Assembly: GCA_014075275.1 (NCBI GenBank)
Contig: CP046179.1
Coordinates: 1,373,932-1,437,931, forward strand
Direction of reading: 5' to 3'
Source of the DNA: Boseongicola sp.
GTDB taxonomy: Bacteria > Pseudomonadota > Alphaproteobacteria > Rhodobacterales > Rhodobacteraceae
Length of the DNA stretch: 64,000 nucleotides
In this document: piece by piece, positions 15,946 to 25,999 of the stretch
How the letters are laid out: each line of letters starts with the position of its first letter
How positions within the stretch are numbered: the stretch's first letter is position 1
Position numbers and translations under genes: made by a program
The notes under the pieces: model-generated
Databases searched by the model: none
Seen by the model: only the letters and a program-made list of their open reading frames with translations
Told to the model about the DNA's origin: nothing

Positions 15946-16872
15946 TCACACCCCGAGGCACCAACGCATGATGGCCTTTTGCGCATGCAGCCGGTTTTCA
16001 GCTTCATCGAAGATGACCGAGTGCGGGCCGTCCATGACGGCGCTGGTGGCCTCTTCTTCTCGGTGGGCTGGCAGGCAATGCATGAACAGGCTGTCGTCTT
16101 TGGCATGCGCCATCAGCGCGTCATTCACCTGATAGCCGCGCAGCTGGTTGTGACGCCGCTCTTTCGTGGTCTGGCTGTCGTGCATGGATACCCAGGTATC
16201 GGTGACGACCAGATCCGCATCCTGAACAGCTTTTGCCGGGTCGCGTTCAATGGTGACGGCAACGCCTTTTGTGCGGGCAAGGTCGACGAATTCTTTTTCC
16301 GGGTCCAGCGTCGGCGGGCCGGTGAACGTCAGGTTGAAGCCGAACTGTCCGGCTGCGTGCAGAAATGACGCGCACACGTTGTTGCCGTCACCTGACCAGA
16401 CTACGTTCTTGCCCTTGATCGGTCCGCGGTGTTCTTCGAACGTCTGGATATCGGCCATGATCTGGCAGGGGTGGGTGCGATTGGTCAGCCCGTTGATCAC
16501 CGGCACGGTGGCGTGTTCGGCAAGCTCGAGCAGGGCTTCTTCTTCGAACGTCCGGATCATGATCAAATCGACATAGCGGCTGAGCACGCGGGCGGTGTCG
16601 GCGATGGTTTCGCCGTGGCCTAGCTGCATTTCCTTGCCTGAGAGAACCAGCGTTTGCCCGCCCATCTGCCGCACGCCGACATCAAACGACACTCGGGTTC
16701 GGGTCGAAGGTTTTTCAAAGATGAGTGCGACCATGCGACCGTCCAGCGGGCGATCATCATCCAGCGCGCCTTTGGGGCGCCCGGCCCGGGCGGATTTCAT
16801 CCGGGCGGCACTGTCGATGATGGCGCGCAATTCATTTGGATCGGTTTTGTGGATGTCGAGAAAATGCGTCAT
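15946..16872 (-). CDS. argF: Ornithine carbamoyltransferase
   Basis: This 308-residue enzyme joins carbamoyl phosphate and ornithine to citrulline in arginine biosynthesis. It shows the carbamoyl-phosphate motif EKPSTRTR near residue 54, THPCQ (THPCQIMAD), the ornithine-loop region VVTDTWVSM and the HCLPAHR motif near the C-terminus. Length and motifs are normal. It follows argD on the same strand; the 72-base gap contains a copy of the dispersed AAATACTCC repeat. The carbamoyl phosphate would come from the synthase whose large subunit is at 47346. Confidence 0.97.
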   Translation of the reverse strand: MTHFLDIHKTDPNELRAIIDSAARMKSARAGRPKGALDDDRPLDGRMVALIFEKPSTRTRVSFDVGVRQMGGQTLVLSGKEMQLGHGETIADTARVLSRYVDLIMIRTFEEEALLELAEHATVPVINGLTNRTHPCQIMADIQTFEEHRGPIKGKNVVWSGDGNNVCASFLHAAGQFGFNLTFTGPPTLDPEKEFVDLARTKGVAVTIERDPAKAVQDADLVVTDTWVSMHDSQTTKERRHNQLRGYQVNDALMAHAKDDSLFMHCLPAHREEEATSAVMDGPHSVIFDEAENRLHAQKAIMRWCLGV

Positions 16873-16889
16873 GTTGTTTTGCTTTCCTT

Positions 16890-16935
16890 GGCAGTGCCGG
16901 GGGCCAGCCCCCGGACCCCCGGAGTATTTCGGTCA
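16890..16935 (-). repeat. Dispersed Rhodobacterales-type intergenic repeat, copy 1
   Basis: On the minus strand it reads AAATACTCCGGGGG, then a GGGGG...CCCCC palindrome. The copies near 38490 and 53590 share the AAATACTCC core followed by a GC-rich inverted repeat. It lies between argD and argF and could act as a partial terminator or mRNA stabiliser. Confidence 0.6.
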
Positions 16936-16944
16936 AAAAGAAGA

Positions 16945-18132
16945 TCAGCTATTGGCGGCGGATTCCAGTGCGGTGGCAGCGCGATCCAGTCGGGCGACGG
17001 CTTCTGTAAGTTCATCGTCGGTGATGGTGAGGGCCGGAAGCAGTCGCAGGGCATTGTCGGCAGCCGGGACCGTGAGCAGATTTTGGTCATAGCCGGCATT
17101 AAGGACATCCGCGTTTACGGCTTTACACTTAAGACCCAGCATCAGGCCGGTGCCGCGCACGCTTTCAAAGATATCGGGGTGCGCGGCGACCAGACCTTCG
17201 AGACCTTGGCGAAATTTGCTGGCTTTGCGGTTCACCTCGGCAAGGAAAGCCTCGTCGTCGATCACTTTCATCACAGCATTGCCGATGGCCATGGCCAGCG
17301 GGTTGCCGCCGTAGGTCGATCCGTGGGTTCCTGCTGTCATGCATTCGGCGGCCTTTTCGGTGGCCAGCAATGCACCAAGTGGGAAGCCGCCGCCGATGCC
17401 TTTAGCGACCATCATGATGTCTGGTGTGATGCCCGCCCATTCGTGGGCGAAGAGCTTGCCGGTGCGGCCCATCCCGCATTGGACTTCGTCAAAGATCAGA
17501 AGTGCAAAGACTTCGTCGCAGGCGTCGCGCAGACCTTTAAGGCATTGATCGGGAACTGGAATAATGCCGCCTTCGCCCTGGACGGGTTCAATGATGATTG
17601 CGGCCGTTTTATCGCTGATGGCGGCGGTCAGTGCCTCGTGATCGCTGAAGTCTATATGCTTGAAGCCTGGAAGCAGCGGGCCAAAGCCTTTAGTCATCTT
17701 CTCGGATCCGGCGGCAGCGATACCGGCAGCAGACCTGCCATGGAACGACCCGGTGAAGGCGATGATTTCCGAGCGGTCTTCGCCTTTGTCGAACCAGTAT
17801 TTGCGCGCCATCTTCACGGCCAGTTCGCAGGCTTCGGTTCCTGAGTTTGTGAAAAACACCGTGTCGGCGAAAGTGGCGTTTACCAGACGGTCGGCCAGTT
17901 CCTGTTGACCGTCGATGCCATAGAGGTTCGAGGTGTGCCAGAGTTTGCTGGCCTGCTCGGTCAGAGCCTGCACCAATGTGGGATTTGCATGTCCAAGGGA
18001 TGCCACCGCAATTCCGGACCCAAGGTCGAGGTATCGGGTGCCATCTTCTTCCATCAGCCAGGCGCCTTCGCCTTTGACGAAGGTCATGGGGGCACGGTTA
18101 TAGGTGGGCAGAATCGACGGTATCATCGGCAT
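16945..18132 (-). CDS. argD: Acetylornithine aminotransferase
   Basis: A 395-residue class III aminotransferase of fold type I. It transfers the amino group from glutamate to N-acetylglutamate semialdehyde (and can act as succinyldiaminopimelate transaminase in lysine synthesis). Visible landmarks are [27 protein letters not shown], the PLP-binding [17 protein letters not shown] and the Schiff-base lysine in [14 protein letters not shown]. Length is normal. It precedes argF on the same strand and the two probably form the arginine operon of this organism. Confidence 0.95.
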   Translation of the reverse strand: MPMIPSILPTYNRAPMTFVKGEGAWLMEEDGTRYLDLGSGIAVASLGHANPTLVQALTEQASKLWHTSNLYGIDGQQELADRLVNATFADTVFFTNSGTEACELAVKMARKYWFDKGEDRSEIIAFTGSFHGRSAAGIAAAGSEKMTKGFGPLLPGFKHIDFSDHEALTAAISDKTAAIIIEPVQGEGGIIPVPDQCLKGLRDACDEVFALLIFDEVQCGMGRTGKLFAHEWAGITPDIMMVAKGIGGGFPLGALLATEKAAECMTAGTHGSTYGGNPLAMAIGNAVMKVIDDEAFLAEVNRKASKFRQGLEGLVAAHPDIFESVRGTGLMLGLKCKAVNADVLNAGYDQNLLTVPAADNALRLLPALTITDDELTEAVARLDRAATALESAANS

Positions 18133-18479
18133 AGACCTTATTCAGAAGCCAGAGAGGTGCCAGTGGCACAGGCGGCTGTCAACAATTGTAAAGGAGGAAA
18201 GGACGTGCAGGCACGCGGACGGGATCGCTTAAAATCAGCGTCGGCGTCGGAGCGATATCAGGGCCATCTTCGTCATGGGCGGGTCTTTAGCGGAACTGAT
18301 TTGACATGACCAGTGCTTATTTGGCCGAAACCCGCCACTTTGACGGGCAAAAATGTTGCACGCGCGCAGAGATCGGCAATTTTCTGGCAAATTGCGCTGG
18401 CAATTGCGGGAAGGTGGTCTTGTGGGCGGTGGTTGGGGTGATTAGTATGAGGCTTCAATCCAAAAAGGCAGGAAAAGCT
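18133..18479. other. Control region between argD and gcrA, with a candidate small ORF
   Basis: The stretch holds promoters for the divergent argD and gcrA. It also holds an ORF of 34 codons at 18205-18309 with an unusually good ribosome-binding site (AAGGAGG about 9 bases before a GTG). The product would be basic (MQARGRDRLKSASAS...). I do not recognise it and it may be chance. No clear sigma-70 hexamers were seen. Confidence 0.35.
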
Positions 18480-19025
18480 ATGTCCTGGACCGATGATCGC
18501 GTCGATCTTTTGAAGAAAATGTGGGGAGAAGGCCAATCGGCCAGCCAGATCGCCAAAGAGCTTGGCGGCGTCACCCGCAATGCTGTGATTGGCAAGGTGC
18601 ATCGTTTGGGCCTGTCGAATCGTTCTGGTGGTACACCAGCCGCACCCGAAAAGAAGGCGGCCAAGGAGAAGGCAGCTCCGGCAGCCAAGGCCGCAACGAA
18701 GGTCGCACCGCAGGATAAGGTTATTGAGGTCACGGTTACTCCGAGAAAACCGATTGTGCCCGCGGGCCAGCCCCTGCCACCGCAACCTTCCGCCAACGAG
18801 ATCAGCCCCGAAGCGCTGGCCACGGTGCGTGAAGTTGAAAAGACTGCCAAGAGGATCAGCCTGATGGAACTGACCGAGCGGACCTGTAAATGGCCGATTG
18901 GCGATCCGGCGACGGATGATTTCTGGTTCTGTGGTCTGGGTGTTCAGCAGGGCAAGCCGTATTGCGAGGCCCATGTCGGCGTTGCGTTCCAGCCAATGTC
19001 GAGCCGTCGGGACCGTCGCCGCTAA
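18480..19025 (+). CDS. gcrA: Cell cycle regulator GcrA
   Basis: A 181-residue GcrA-family protein. In Caulobacter GcrA binds RNA polymerase sigma-70 and activates promoters with GANTC sites methylated by CcrM. The N-terminal DNA-binding segment is typical: MSWTDDRVDLLKKMW, SASQIAKELGGVTRNAVIGK, HRLGLSNR. A long Ala/Lys/Pro-rich linker (about 55-125) leads to the C-terminal polymerase-binding domain with CKWPIGDP, FCGLG and GKPYCEAH. The ATG at 18480 begins exactly at the conserved MSWT, so longer frames upstream are rejected. It supports an alphaproteobacterial origin. Confidence 0.96.
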   Translation: MSWTDDRVDLLKKMWGEGQSASQIAKELGGVTRNAVIGKVHRLGLSNRSGGTPAAPEKKAAKEKAAPAAKAATKVAPQDKVIEVTVTPRKPIVPAGQPLPPQPSANEISPEALATVREVEKTAKRISLMELTERTCKWPIGDPATDDFWFCGLGVQQGKPYCEAHVGVAFQPMSSRRDRRR

Positions 19026-19100
19026 GACTTCTGCAATTCTGGCTTTAGCCTTGGGAAACGCTACCCTTGGTTCAGTGCGCAAATCAGTACGAATGGGCAA

Positions 19101-20066
19101 TCAGGAATAGTCCTGCTCGATAAGCGCGTCTTCCATGGCGATTGCGCGTTTCCCTACGTCTGTCAGAAACTCGACCACGGCGCGCACCCGCGCCGTGTGT
19201 CTTAGATCTGTTTGCAGCAGAATCCAGATCGAACGGTCAGACACAACCGGAGTTGTCGGAACGACCGTCAGTTCAGGGAAGTGCGCAAGCGTCCCAAATG
19301 GCACAATGGCCATGCCATGTCCCTGTCTGAGAAGTTGGTTAATCAGGATGGGGTCCCGCACATCCATGTCACGCCTGGCCTTTGGAAATAGATCCAGCTT
19401 ATCCAGTTCCGGGTTCGGCCACAGCGTCGATTTCCCGATCCAGTGCAGCCCTTCCCCATCTGGACCGCGGTTTTCCCAATGCCGCGTGACATAGTCTTTG
19501 CTGGCAAGGACAGCGGCGTTGTAGGAATAGAGTTTGCGACCAACCACATCGTCTTCGACGCTCCACGCCGCACGATAGCTGACGTCGGCGGGCGATTTTG
19601 CCAGGTCTTCAACCCGATCTGATACCGAGACCTTTAATTCTATGTCGGGATATAGGCTGCGGAAGCGTCCCATTTCCGGCGGCAACACATAATTCGCCAC
19701 CCAAGACGACATATTGAGATGAACCGGCCCCGCCAATCGGGAGTCCAAACCACTGACCATCCGTTTGGCATCAATCACCGCGCCTTCGGCGATTTTGGCT
19801 TTTTCCAGAAGGTTTAGGCCTGCCGCCGTTAACGTGACGCCTCGCGATTTTCGGTCAAAAAGTCGAACATCATAGGCCGCCTCCAGCGCCTTGATATGGC
19901 GATCCACCGTTGCGTGATTGACCTTCAGCCGTTCGGCCGCAGCGCGGAACGTGCCAGTCCGGGCCGCTGCAAGAAAAAATGGAAGCTCTGCCCAACCAAC
20001 GTTTCTCCAAGAATCGTCGATGTCGTCGTCGTAGGAGATCGTGTCTTTGGTGCGTTTTCTATCCAT
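19101..20066 (-). CDS. LysR-family transcriptional regulator
   Basis: A 321-residue regulator with an N-terminal winged helix from about residue 25 (LPFFLAAARTGTFRAAAERL, NHATVDRHIKALE, LFDRKSRGVTLTAAG) and a C-terminal effector-binding domain. The first 24 residues are an acidic extension. It is convergent with gcrA and divergent from the GFA-domain gene at 20143, which is its most probable target. The inducer is unknown. Confidence 0.88.
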   Translation of the reverse strand: MDRKRTKDTISYDDDIDDSWRNVGWAELPFFLAAARTGTFRAAAERLKVNHATVDRHIKALEAAYDVRLFDRKSRGVTLTAAGLNLLEKAKIAEGAVIDAKRMVSGLDSRLAGPVHLNMSSWVANYVLPPEMGRFRSLYPDIELKVSVSDRVEDLAKSPADVSYRAAWSVEDDVVGRKLYSYNAAVLASKDYVTRHWENRGPDGEGLHWIGKSTLWPNPELDKLDLFPKARRDMDVRDPILINQLLRQGHGMAIVPFGTLAHFPELTVVPTTPVVSDRSIWILLQTDLRHTARVRAVVEFLTDVGKRAIAMEDALIEQDYS

Positions 20067-20142
20067 TGTGGCGCAGTATTTCGTATTTAGGATTGTCTGT
20101 CATCCAAATATCGATGGGAAGGAACAAACTTACGAGGGAAAA

Positions 20143-20601
20143 ATGTCTGAACATTCCAACCTACATGCCGGACAATGTTATTGCGGCAAGGTTCATGTCG
20201 AGGTCGAAGGCGATCCGGTTTTTGCCGCCTACTGCCATTGTGAGTCATGTCGGAAATGGCATTCTGCGCCAATGACTGCCTTGGCAGCATGGCCCGAAGA
20301 CTCCGTCAAAGTTCATGGAACCACCACCGTCTCAGACAAGAATGACGAGTCTCAAAGAACGTCCTGCGCCAGGTGTGGGGGGAATGTTTTGACAACCAAG
20401 CCCGGCATGGGTTGGAAAATCGTGTATCCGCTTACTCTGTCAGGCTCGGATTTCAGCTACAATCCAGCGATGCACACATTCTATGACGAGCGCGTTGTGG
20501 ATTTTAACGACGGCCTTCCGAAGTTTTCTGATGTGCCCGCCGAGGCCGGGGGAAGTGGCGTGATGATCGATGAGCCGTCTTTATCGGGATGGCGCAGTTA
20601 G
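20143..20601 (+). CDS. GFA/CENP-V domain zinc protein
   Basis: A 152-residue protein of the glutathione-dependent formaldehyde-activating enzyme (Gfa)-like family. The zinc-binding pattern is visible as GQCYCGKV, YCHCESCRKW and SCARCGGN. Family members bind structural and catalytic zinc; despite the name few have been shown to act on S-hydroxymethylglutathione. The ATG at 20143 follows a GAGGGAAAA ribosome-binding region, while the frame opens further upstream without a good site. Divergent from the LysR gene. A role in formaldehyde handling would fit the C1 genes next door but is only inference. Confidence 0.85.
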   Translation: MSEHSNLHAGQCYCGKVHVEVEGDPVFAAYCHCESCRKWHSAPMTALAAWPEDSVKVHGTTTVSDKNDESQRTSCARCGGNVLTTKPGMGWKIVYPLTLSGSDFSYNPAMHTFYDERVVDFNDGLPKFSDVPAEAGGSGVMIDEPSLSGWRS

Positions 20602-20691
20602 CAACGAGAGCGGAAGAACCAGTCGGATTACAAACTTTCGGGCACACTGGTTTATCCAGCATGCCCGAATGATTGGTTGTTGTTCCAGCCG

Positions 20692-21666
20692 CTATGCAGC
20701 GATCTGGCGGGCCTTTTCGACCAGAACTTCTGCCTGGCGGATTGACGCATAGTCGATCAGACGGCCATCTAACGAAACTGCCCCCTTACCCGCGGCTTCG
20801 GCGTCGGCCATGGCCGCAAGAATGCGGTGTGCTTTTTTGACCTCGTCCTCGGAGGGGCTCATCACCTCGTTCGCCAGGGCGATCTGGCTTGGGTGGATGG
20901 CCCATTTGCCTTCGCATCCCAGAACGGCAGCGCGATACGCAGCCGCTTTGTAGCCCTCGGGATCGGAGAAATCCCCGAACGGACCGTCAACAGGACGCAG
21001 GCCGTTAGCGCGCGCGGCAACGACCATATTCGCGATGGCCGAATGCCACATGTCGCCCCAATGAACGGCGCGGGATCCATCGTCGGCAGGATCTGTCAGC
21101 ACCGAATAATGCTGGTTCACGCCGCCGATGACTGTGGTGCGCGCGCGCATAGAGGCGGCATAGTCAGCAACCCCGAAATGCAGGCTTTCGTTGCGCTTGG
21201 AAGCGCCCGCAATCGCCGACACATTTTGCATGCCCAACGCAGTCTCGATTATGTGTTCAAAACCGATGCGTTTGGTCAGGCCCATGGCGTCTTCCACCTG
21301 GGTCACAAGCATGTCCACAGCGTAGACATCCGCGGCTGTTCCGACCTTGGGAATCATGATCAAATCCAAACGCTCGCCGGCCTGCTCGATGATGTCGACG
21401 ACATCGCGATACATATAGTGCGTGTCCAGTCCGTTGATACGAATCGACATTGTCTTGGTGTTCCAGTCGATCTCGTTCAGGGCCTTGATGATGTTCTTCC
21501 GCGCCTGCGGTTTCTCATCTGGCGCGACAGCATCTTCGAGATCAAGAAAGATCACGTCAACGTCGGATTGCGCCGCCTTTTCAAACATTTGCGGTTGTGA
21601 TCCGGGGACAGCCAACTCGCTTCTGTTAAGGCGGGCGGGGGCCTGTTCGATGGGGTGAAAGCTCAT
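20692..21666 (-). CDS. mcl1: L-malyl-CoA/beta-methylmalyl-CoA lyase
   Basis: About 324 residues of the HpcH/HpaI-CitE superfamily. The enzyme cleaves malyl-CoA to acetyl-CoA and glyoxylate in the serine cycle and also serves the ethylmalonyl-CoA pathway in Rhodobacterales. Landmarks are RSELAVPGS near the N-terminus, the metal-binding FLDLEDAVAPDEK, RINGLDT, IETALGM, HFGVADYAAS and the C-terminal CEGKWAIHPSQ. The ATG at 21666 matches the usual start (MSFHPIEQAPARLNRS). It lies 127 bases downstream of the LuxR-type regulator gene on the same strand and opposite to the other serine-cycle genes. Confidence 0.93.
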   Translation of the reverse strand: MSFHPIEQAPARLNRSELAVPGSQPQMFEKAAQSDVDVIFLDLEDAVAPDEKPQARKNIIKALNEIDWNTKTMSIRINGLDTHYMYRDVVDIIEQAGERLDLIMIPKVGTAADVYAVDMLVTQVEDAMGLTKRIGFEHIIETALGMQNVSAIAGASKRNESLHFGVADYAASMRARTTVIGGVNQHYSVLTDPADDGSRAVHWGDMWHSAIANMVVAARANGLRPVDGPFGDFSDPEGYKAAAYRAAVLGCEGKWAIHPSQIALANEVMSPSEDEVKKAHRILAAMADAEAAGKGAVSLDGRLIDYASIRQAEVLVEKARQIAA

Positions 21667-21793
21667 GGCAGAATGCTCCTGTTCTAGCCGTAATTTTGCC
21701 CTGCCAAGGTTGGCATTGAGCGGAGCAAGGAGATTGATTTGTGCAGAAGTCAAGAAATTTTAGTGCATACAGAAGCATACTGACGGCTGGAAA

Positions 21794-22438
21794 TTACCGC
21801 TGTTTCGTGGTGCTGCCCTGCTCGCCGGGAAGCCGGGACGAGTAGTAAAATGCGATGGCTTGAGCGCGGTTTCTGACAGCCAGTTTCTCATAGAGGTTTG
21901 AGAGGTGAAATTTCACCGTGTTGGTGGTGATTTCAAGCTCTTTTGACAGCTCGCGATTTGTCAGTCCTTTTGAAAGTGCTTCCAGCATTACCCGCTCTTT
22001 GCGGGACAGGGATTGGATTGAATCTGCCTGCAGGTCGCGGATATCGATGAATGGGAAAACCATCTTGCCGCTGGACACATCGATGCAAGTCGACGTCAGG
22101 CCCTCGACTTCGCCCGAACGCGGCGCAAAGCCCGCGGCCCCCGCCGACATTGCCAATCGGGGAAGGTCGCTTCGATCATCGCCGTAGACCACAAGTTTGG
22201 GGGCCGGTTGTTGTTCGCGCAGAATCTCGATCAGACGGGCGCCGCCAATGACTGGCAGGTTCCAGTCGATCACACCAACCTCGACCGGCACCCGCAAACA
22301 GGTCGAGAGGAACCCTTCGGCGGTAGACGTGGTGGCCAGAACAGAGAATCGCGGATCCCGTTCAAAGATCTCAGACATGGCCGACAGCACTAGCGGATTG
22401 CTGTCTGCAAGCATGATGTCAATCGGCCTATCTTTCAT
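21794..22438 (-). CDS. LuxR/NarL-type regulator with degenerate receiver
   Basis: A 214-residue two-domain regulator. The C-terminal LuxR helix-turn-helix is standard (SLSRKERVMLEALSKGLTNRE, NTVKFHLSNLYEKL). The receiver keeps the phospho-acceptor aspartate D58 (GVIDWNLP) but departs elsewhere. The acidic pair is D12-S13, the usual Ser/Thr of the fourth strand is Tyr85-Gly86, and the invariant Lys is Arg107 (GFAPRSG). No kinase gene is adjacent. It may therefore act without normal phosphorylation, perhaps responding to a ligand or to a partner. It stands between mcl1 and the serine-cycle operon and very likely controls them. Confidence 0.88.
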   Translation of the reverse strand: MKDRPIDIMLADSNPLVLSAMSEIFERDPRFSVLATTSTAEGFLSTCLRVPVEVGVIDWNLPVIGGARLIEILREQQPAPKLVVYGDDRSDLPRLAMSAGAAGFAPRSGEVEGLTSTCIDVSSGKMVFPFIDIRDLQADSIQSLSRKERVMLEALSKGLTNRELSKELEITTNTVKFHLSNLYEKLAVRNRAQAIAFYYSSRLPGEQGSTTKQR

Positions 22439-22474
22439 TTAACCCTCTGATTACAATCAGTGAATTCCAATAAT

Positions 22475-22490
22475 CTACCCATTTAGGTAG
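22475..22490. promoter_or_regulatory. Palindrome in the serine-cycle control region
   Basis: CTACC-CATTTA-GGTAG is a perfect 5-bp inverted repeat with a 6-base centre. It lies 37 bases upstream of the regulator start. The motif GGGTAG occurs again at 22528-22533 in the same intergenic region. NarL/LuxR-type regulators bind such short inverted repeats, so this is the leading candidate operator for the divergent genes. Confidence 0.5.
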
Positions 22491-22655
22491 TGCTTTTTTC
22501 GGTATACTGTCGAATACTTACACTTATGGGTAGTATTTTGCCCACCCAATTTGATACCCAAAAGCAGGAATAACGCGTGTTGTGGAATTTCGCAATCCCG
22601 CCGAAATGGTCCGCACCGCACCAGACGGCGGCGCAATTTTCGACGGAGATCGCTT

Positions 22656-23900
22656 ATGACCATGGATGTTTACCCGCAGCTGGAAATTCCTCAGACCATC
22701 GCTGCTGGCCCTGGTCCGGGCAACACGGACGCCCGCGTCATGCAGGCCTTCTCTCGTGCCGGTTTAGCTGATCACATGCAGGCCGATGTTCTGCGTGGCA
22801 TGGTCGAATGCAAAGAGATGCTCCGCACCGTCATGGGCACAAAGAATACTTACACCTACGGCGTAGCCGGCACCGGCTGGAGTGGTTTGGACGTCATGTT
22901 CAATGCCGTGCAACCTGGCGACAAAGTGGTCATGTTCGTCAATGGCACCTTTTCCGGCATCGACGGGCTGACGGTCCGGATGAAAGCTGCGACCGAGGTC
23001 GAACTGGCAGCAAATCCGATGGACCCGCAGCCTGAAAGCGTGATTATCGTGACAGTTCCGCACGGTCAGTCGGTTGCGGCAGACGTTGTCGAAGAAGCGC
23101 TGGCTTTGCACAAACCCAAGTGGGCCGCGATGGCGCATTGGGAAACCGGGTCCGGCCGGATCAATGACATTCAAGGTTTTTCAGATGCCTGCGAACGTCA
23201 CGACGTTATGGGTCTTGTCGATGCTGTATCTTCTCTTGGCGTCGAAGATTTCTGCATCGACGACTACCCCGGCGTCCATGGCTGGGCATCCTGTCCGCAA
23301 AAGGGCATCTGTTGCTTGCCGCTAACATATGCGCCCGTTTCCTTCACAGATCGCTATATCGAAACGCTGAATGGCACTGGCACGCGCAGCTTTGTTCATC
23401 ACCCAATTTTGGAAGCGCGTCATTGGGGCATTATCGACGGTATGGACGTCGAAAAGGGCACCTATCACCGCACCCATTCAGCGTATGCAGTGGCGGCGTT
23501 CCACGAGGCACTGCGCATCACCTTGCAGGACACCGTGGCCAAGCGCGCCGAAAAATATGTGCACCACGAGGCCGCCCTGCGAGGCGCTTTGACCGCCATG
23601 GGATGTGATGTCACGTCGAACATGACGTCATTGGTGGTATTCAATCTGCCCGCTCCGCTGGCGGGGCGCGAAATGGAATTGGTGGAGAACTGCCGCGCGG
23701 AAGGCTTTGGCATCTGGCCAACCCTTTCGGCACCTGTGCAGGTGCGCATTGGCATTCTCAATCTTTTGTCCGCCGCGCACGTCACCCAGATCGTCAATCT
23801 TTTTGCTGACGCTTTGCGCAAGTTGGGCATCGAGGTCGATCAAGCGACGATCGATCAGTGCCTTGGCATCCACTACAACGCCGTCATGGCAGCCGAATAA
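22656..23900 (+). CDS. sgaA: Serine-glyoxylate aminotransferase
   Basis: About 414 residues, a fold type I class V aminotransferase. It makes glycine and hydroxypyruvate from serine and glyoxylate, the first dedicated step of the serine cycle. Visible are the N-terminal [16 protein letters not shown], the [10 protein letters not shown] cofactor loop, the [14 protein letters not shown] segment and [11 protein letters not shown], where the Schiff-base lysine lies. The ATG at 22656 follows CGGAGA; the frame opens at 22551 but lacks a good site there. First gene of a four-gene operon with mtkA, mtkB and hprA, only 11 bases before mtkA. Confidence 0.92.
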   Translation: MTMDVYPQLEIPQTIAAGPGPGNTDARVMQAFSRAGLADHMQADVLRGMVECKEMLRTVMGTKNTYTYGVAGTGWSGLDVMFNAVQPGDKVVMFVNGTFSGIDGLTVRMKAATEVELAANPMDPQPESVIIVTVPHGQSVAADVVEEALALHKPKWAAMAHWETGSGRINDIQGFSDACERHDVMGLVDAVSSLGVEDFCIDDYPGVHGWASCPQKGICCLPLTYAPVSFTDRYIETLNGTGTRSFVHHPILEARHWGIIDGMDVEKGTYHRTHSAYAVAAFHEALRITLQDTVAKRAEKYVHHEAALRGALTAMGCDVTSNMTSLVVFNLPAPLAGREMELVENCRAEGFGIWPTLSAPVQVRIGILNLLSAAHVTQIVNLFADALRKLGIEVDQATIDQCLGIHYNAVMAAE

Positions 23901-23911
23901 GGAAGCCCATC

Positions 23912-25111
23912 ATGAACATTCACGAATATCAGGCAAAAGAAGTCCTGGCCGGTTTTGGGGTGGATGTGCCACCCGGTGCATTGGCCTATTCGCCCGAGCA
24001 GGCAGCCTATCGCGCCCGCGAAATGGGTGGCGCGAAGTGGGTTGTGAAAGCACAGATCCACGCCGGGGGCCGTGGTAAGGCTGGTGGCGTCAAAGTCTGC
24101 GACAGCGAAAGCGAAATTCAAGAAGCCTGCGAAGAGATGTTCGGCAAAAAGCTGGTGACCCATCAAACGGGACCTGAAGGTCAGGGGATTTACCGGGTCT
24201 ATGTGGAAGCTGGCGTGCAGATCGATCGCGAAATTTATCTGGGGTTCGTTCTGGACCGGTCCAGCCAACGCGTCATGATCGTGGCGTCGGGTGAAGGCGG
24301 CATGGAGATCGAGGACATCTCGGCTGACAAGCCCGATTCCATCGTGCGTTCGACCGTTGAACCGGCCGTGGGTCTGCGCGAGTTCCAAGCCCGCGAGATT
24401 GCCTTTGCATTGGGCATCAAGCCAGCTCAGACGCAACAGATGGTGCGCACCCTTCTGGGTTGCTACCGCGCATTTACCGAGTTGGATGCCACGATGGTTG
24501 AGATCAACCCGTTGGTGATTACCAGCGACGACCGCATCTTGGCGCTGGATGCGAAAATGACTTTCGATGATAACGCCCTGTTCCGTCATCCGCAGATATC
24601 CGAACTGCGTGACAAGTCACAGGAAGATCCGCGCGAAAGCCGCGCGGCTGATCGCGGCCTGTCTTATGTCGGTTTGGACGGCAACATTGGTTGCATCGTG
24701 AACGGCGCCGGTTTGGCCATGGCCACCATGGACACCATCAAACTGGCTGGCGGTGAGCCTGCGAACTTTTTGGATATTGGCGGCGGGGCGACACCTGACC
24801 GTGTGGCGAAAGCCTTCCGGTTGGTGATGTCAGACAAGAATGTTCAGGCCGTTCTGGTTAACATCTTTGCCGGGATCAATCGCTGCGATTGGGTCGCCGA
24901 AGGTGTGGTTCAGGCGCTGAAAGAGGTCGAGGTGGACGTGCCCGTGATTGTCCGTCTTGCCGGAACCAATGTTGAAGAGGGTCAAAAGATCCTTGCCAAA
25001 TCTGGTCTGCCGATCATTCGCGCAACCACATTGATGGAGGCCGCCGAGCGTTCGGTCGGCGCATGGAAAAGCGACATCTCGCAAGGTGTCAGAGTAAGGG
25101 CTGTGTCATGA
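23912..25111 (+). CDS. mtkA: Malate-CoA ligase, beta subunit (MtkA)
   Basis: A 399-residue ATP-grasp subunit homologous to succinyl-CoA synthetase SucC. Landmarks are [33 protein letters not shown] (nucleotide site), VEINPLV and [11 protein letters not shown] with FLDIGGGA. Malate-CoA ligase and succinyl-CoA synthetase cannot be split by motif reading alone. The operon with serine-glyoxylate aminotransferase and hydroxypyruvate reductase makes the malate enzyme the better call. It activates malate to malyl-CoA for cleavage by the lyase at 20692. Stop and mtkB start overlap as ATGA. Confidence 0.9.
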   Translation: MNIHEYQAKEVLAGFGVDVPPGALAYSPEQAAYRAREMGGAKWVVKAQIHAGGRGKAGGVKVCDSESEIQEACEEMFGKKLVTHQTGPEGQGIYRVYVEAGVQIDREIYLGFVLDRSSQRVMIVASGEGGMEIEDISADKPDSIVRSTVEPAVGLREFQAREIAFALGIKPAQTQQMVRTLLGCYRAFTELDATMVEINPLVITSDDRILALDAKMTFDDNALFRHPQISELRDKSQEDPRESRAADRGLSYVGLDGNIGCIVNGAGLAMATMDTIKLAGGEPANFLDIGGGATPDRVAKAFRLVMSDKNVQAVLVNIFAGINRCDWVAEGVVQALKEVEVDVPVIVRLAGTNVEEGQKILAKSGLPIIRATTLMEAAERSVGAWKSDISQGVRVRAVS

Positions 25112-25998
25112 GCATACTTCTGGACGAAAACACCAAGGTCATCGTGCAAGGGATCACCGGTAAGATGGCCCGTTTCCACACCAAAGACATGGTGAGCTAT
25201 GGAACCAAAGTTGTTGGTGGTGTGGTTCCTGGCAAGGGTGGCGAAGTCGTCGAAGGTGTTCCGGTCTTTGACACAGTAAAGCAAGCGGTTGAGGCAACGG
25301 GCGCAGAGGCAAGTCTGGTCTTTGTTCCTCCGCCCTTTGCTGCCGACAGCATTATGGAGGCCGCAGACGGTGGCATCCGGTACTGCGTTTGCATCACTGA
25401 CGACATTCCGGCCCAGGATATGATTGCCGTCAAACGTTATATGATGCGCTATCCGCGTGATCGCCGCATGGTTCTTACTGGCCCAAACTGTGCGGGCACA
25501 ATCAGCCCTGGCAAGGCGCTGTTAGGCATCATGCCTGGTCACATCTATCTGAAAGGCAACGTCGGGATTATTGGTCGTTCCGGGACTTTGGGATACGAGG
25601 CGGCTGCTCAGTTTAAAGAGCGTGGAATTGGTGTGTCGACATCCATTGGTATTGGTGGCGATCCGATAAATGGGTCGTCATTCAAGGACATGTTGCAGCG
25701 TTTTGAGGAAGACAGAGACACTCATATCATTGCAATGATTGGGGAAATTGGTGGACCGCAGGAAGCTGAGGCGGCGGCCTTCATCAAAGAGAACGTCACT
25801 AAGCCGGTTATCGCATATGTCGCTGGTTTGACCGCACCGAAAGGGCGCACCATGGGGCACGCGGGCGCGATCATCTCGGCCTTTGGTGAAAGCGCATCGG
25901 AAAAGGTCGAGATCCTTTCGGCCGCCGGAGTGACGGTTGCTGAAAACCCGGCGGTGATTGGCGAGACCATTGCCTCCGTCATGCAGAAGGTCGCTTAG
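25108..25998 (+). CDS. mtkB: Malate-CoA ligase, alpha subunit (MtkB)
   Basis: A 296-residue subunit that binds CoA and carries the phosphohistidine. It is homologous to SucD and has the exact length usual for MtkB. Visible are the CoA-binding [37 protein letters not shown] and the active-site histidine in [10 protein letters not shown]. It overlaps mtkA by 4 bases, which points to coupled translation and equal subunit amounts. The next gene, hprA, starts 1 base after its stop. Confidence 0.92.
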   Translation: MSILLDENTKVIVQGITGKMARFHTKDMVSYGTKVVGGVVPGKGGEVVEGVPVFDTVKQAVEATGAEASLVFVPPPFAADSIMEAADGGIRYCVCITDDIPAQDMIAVKRYMMRYPRDRRMVLTGPNCAGTISPGKALLGIMPGHIYLKGNVGIIGRSGTLGYEAAAQFKERGIGVSTSIGIGGDPINGSSFKDMLQRFEEDRDTHIIAMIGEIGGPQEAEAAAFIKENVTKPVIAYVAGLTAPKGRTMGHAGAIISAFGESASEKVEILSAAGVTVAENPAVIGETIASVMQKVA

Positions 25999-25999
25999 A

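Noticed and set aside
16654-17844. Plus-strand 396-codon frame opposite argF and argD
   Set aside because: A long antisense frame caused by the codon usage of argD; no family pattern, while argF and argD motifs are complete.
18273-19100. Minus-strand 275-codon frame opposite gcrA
   Set aside because: It mirrors gcrA, whose MSWTDD start and C-terminal motifs are unmistakable.
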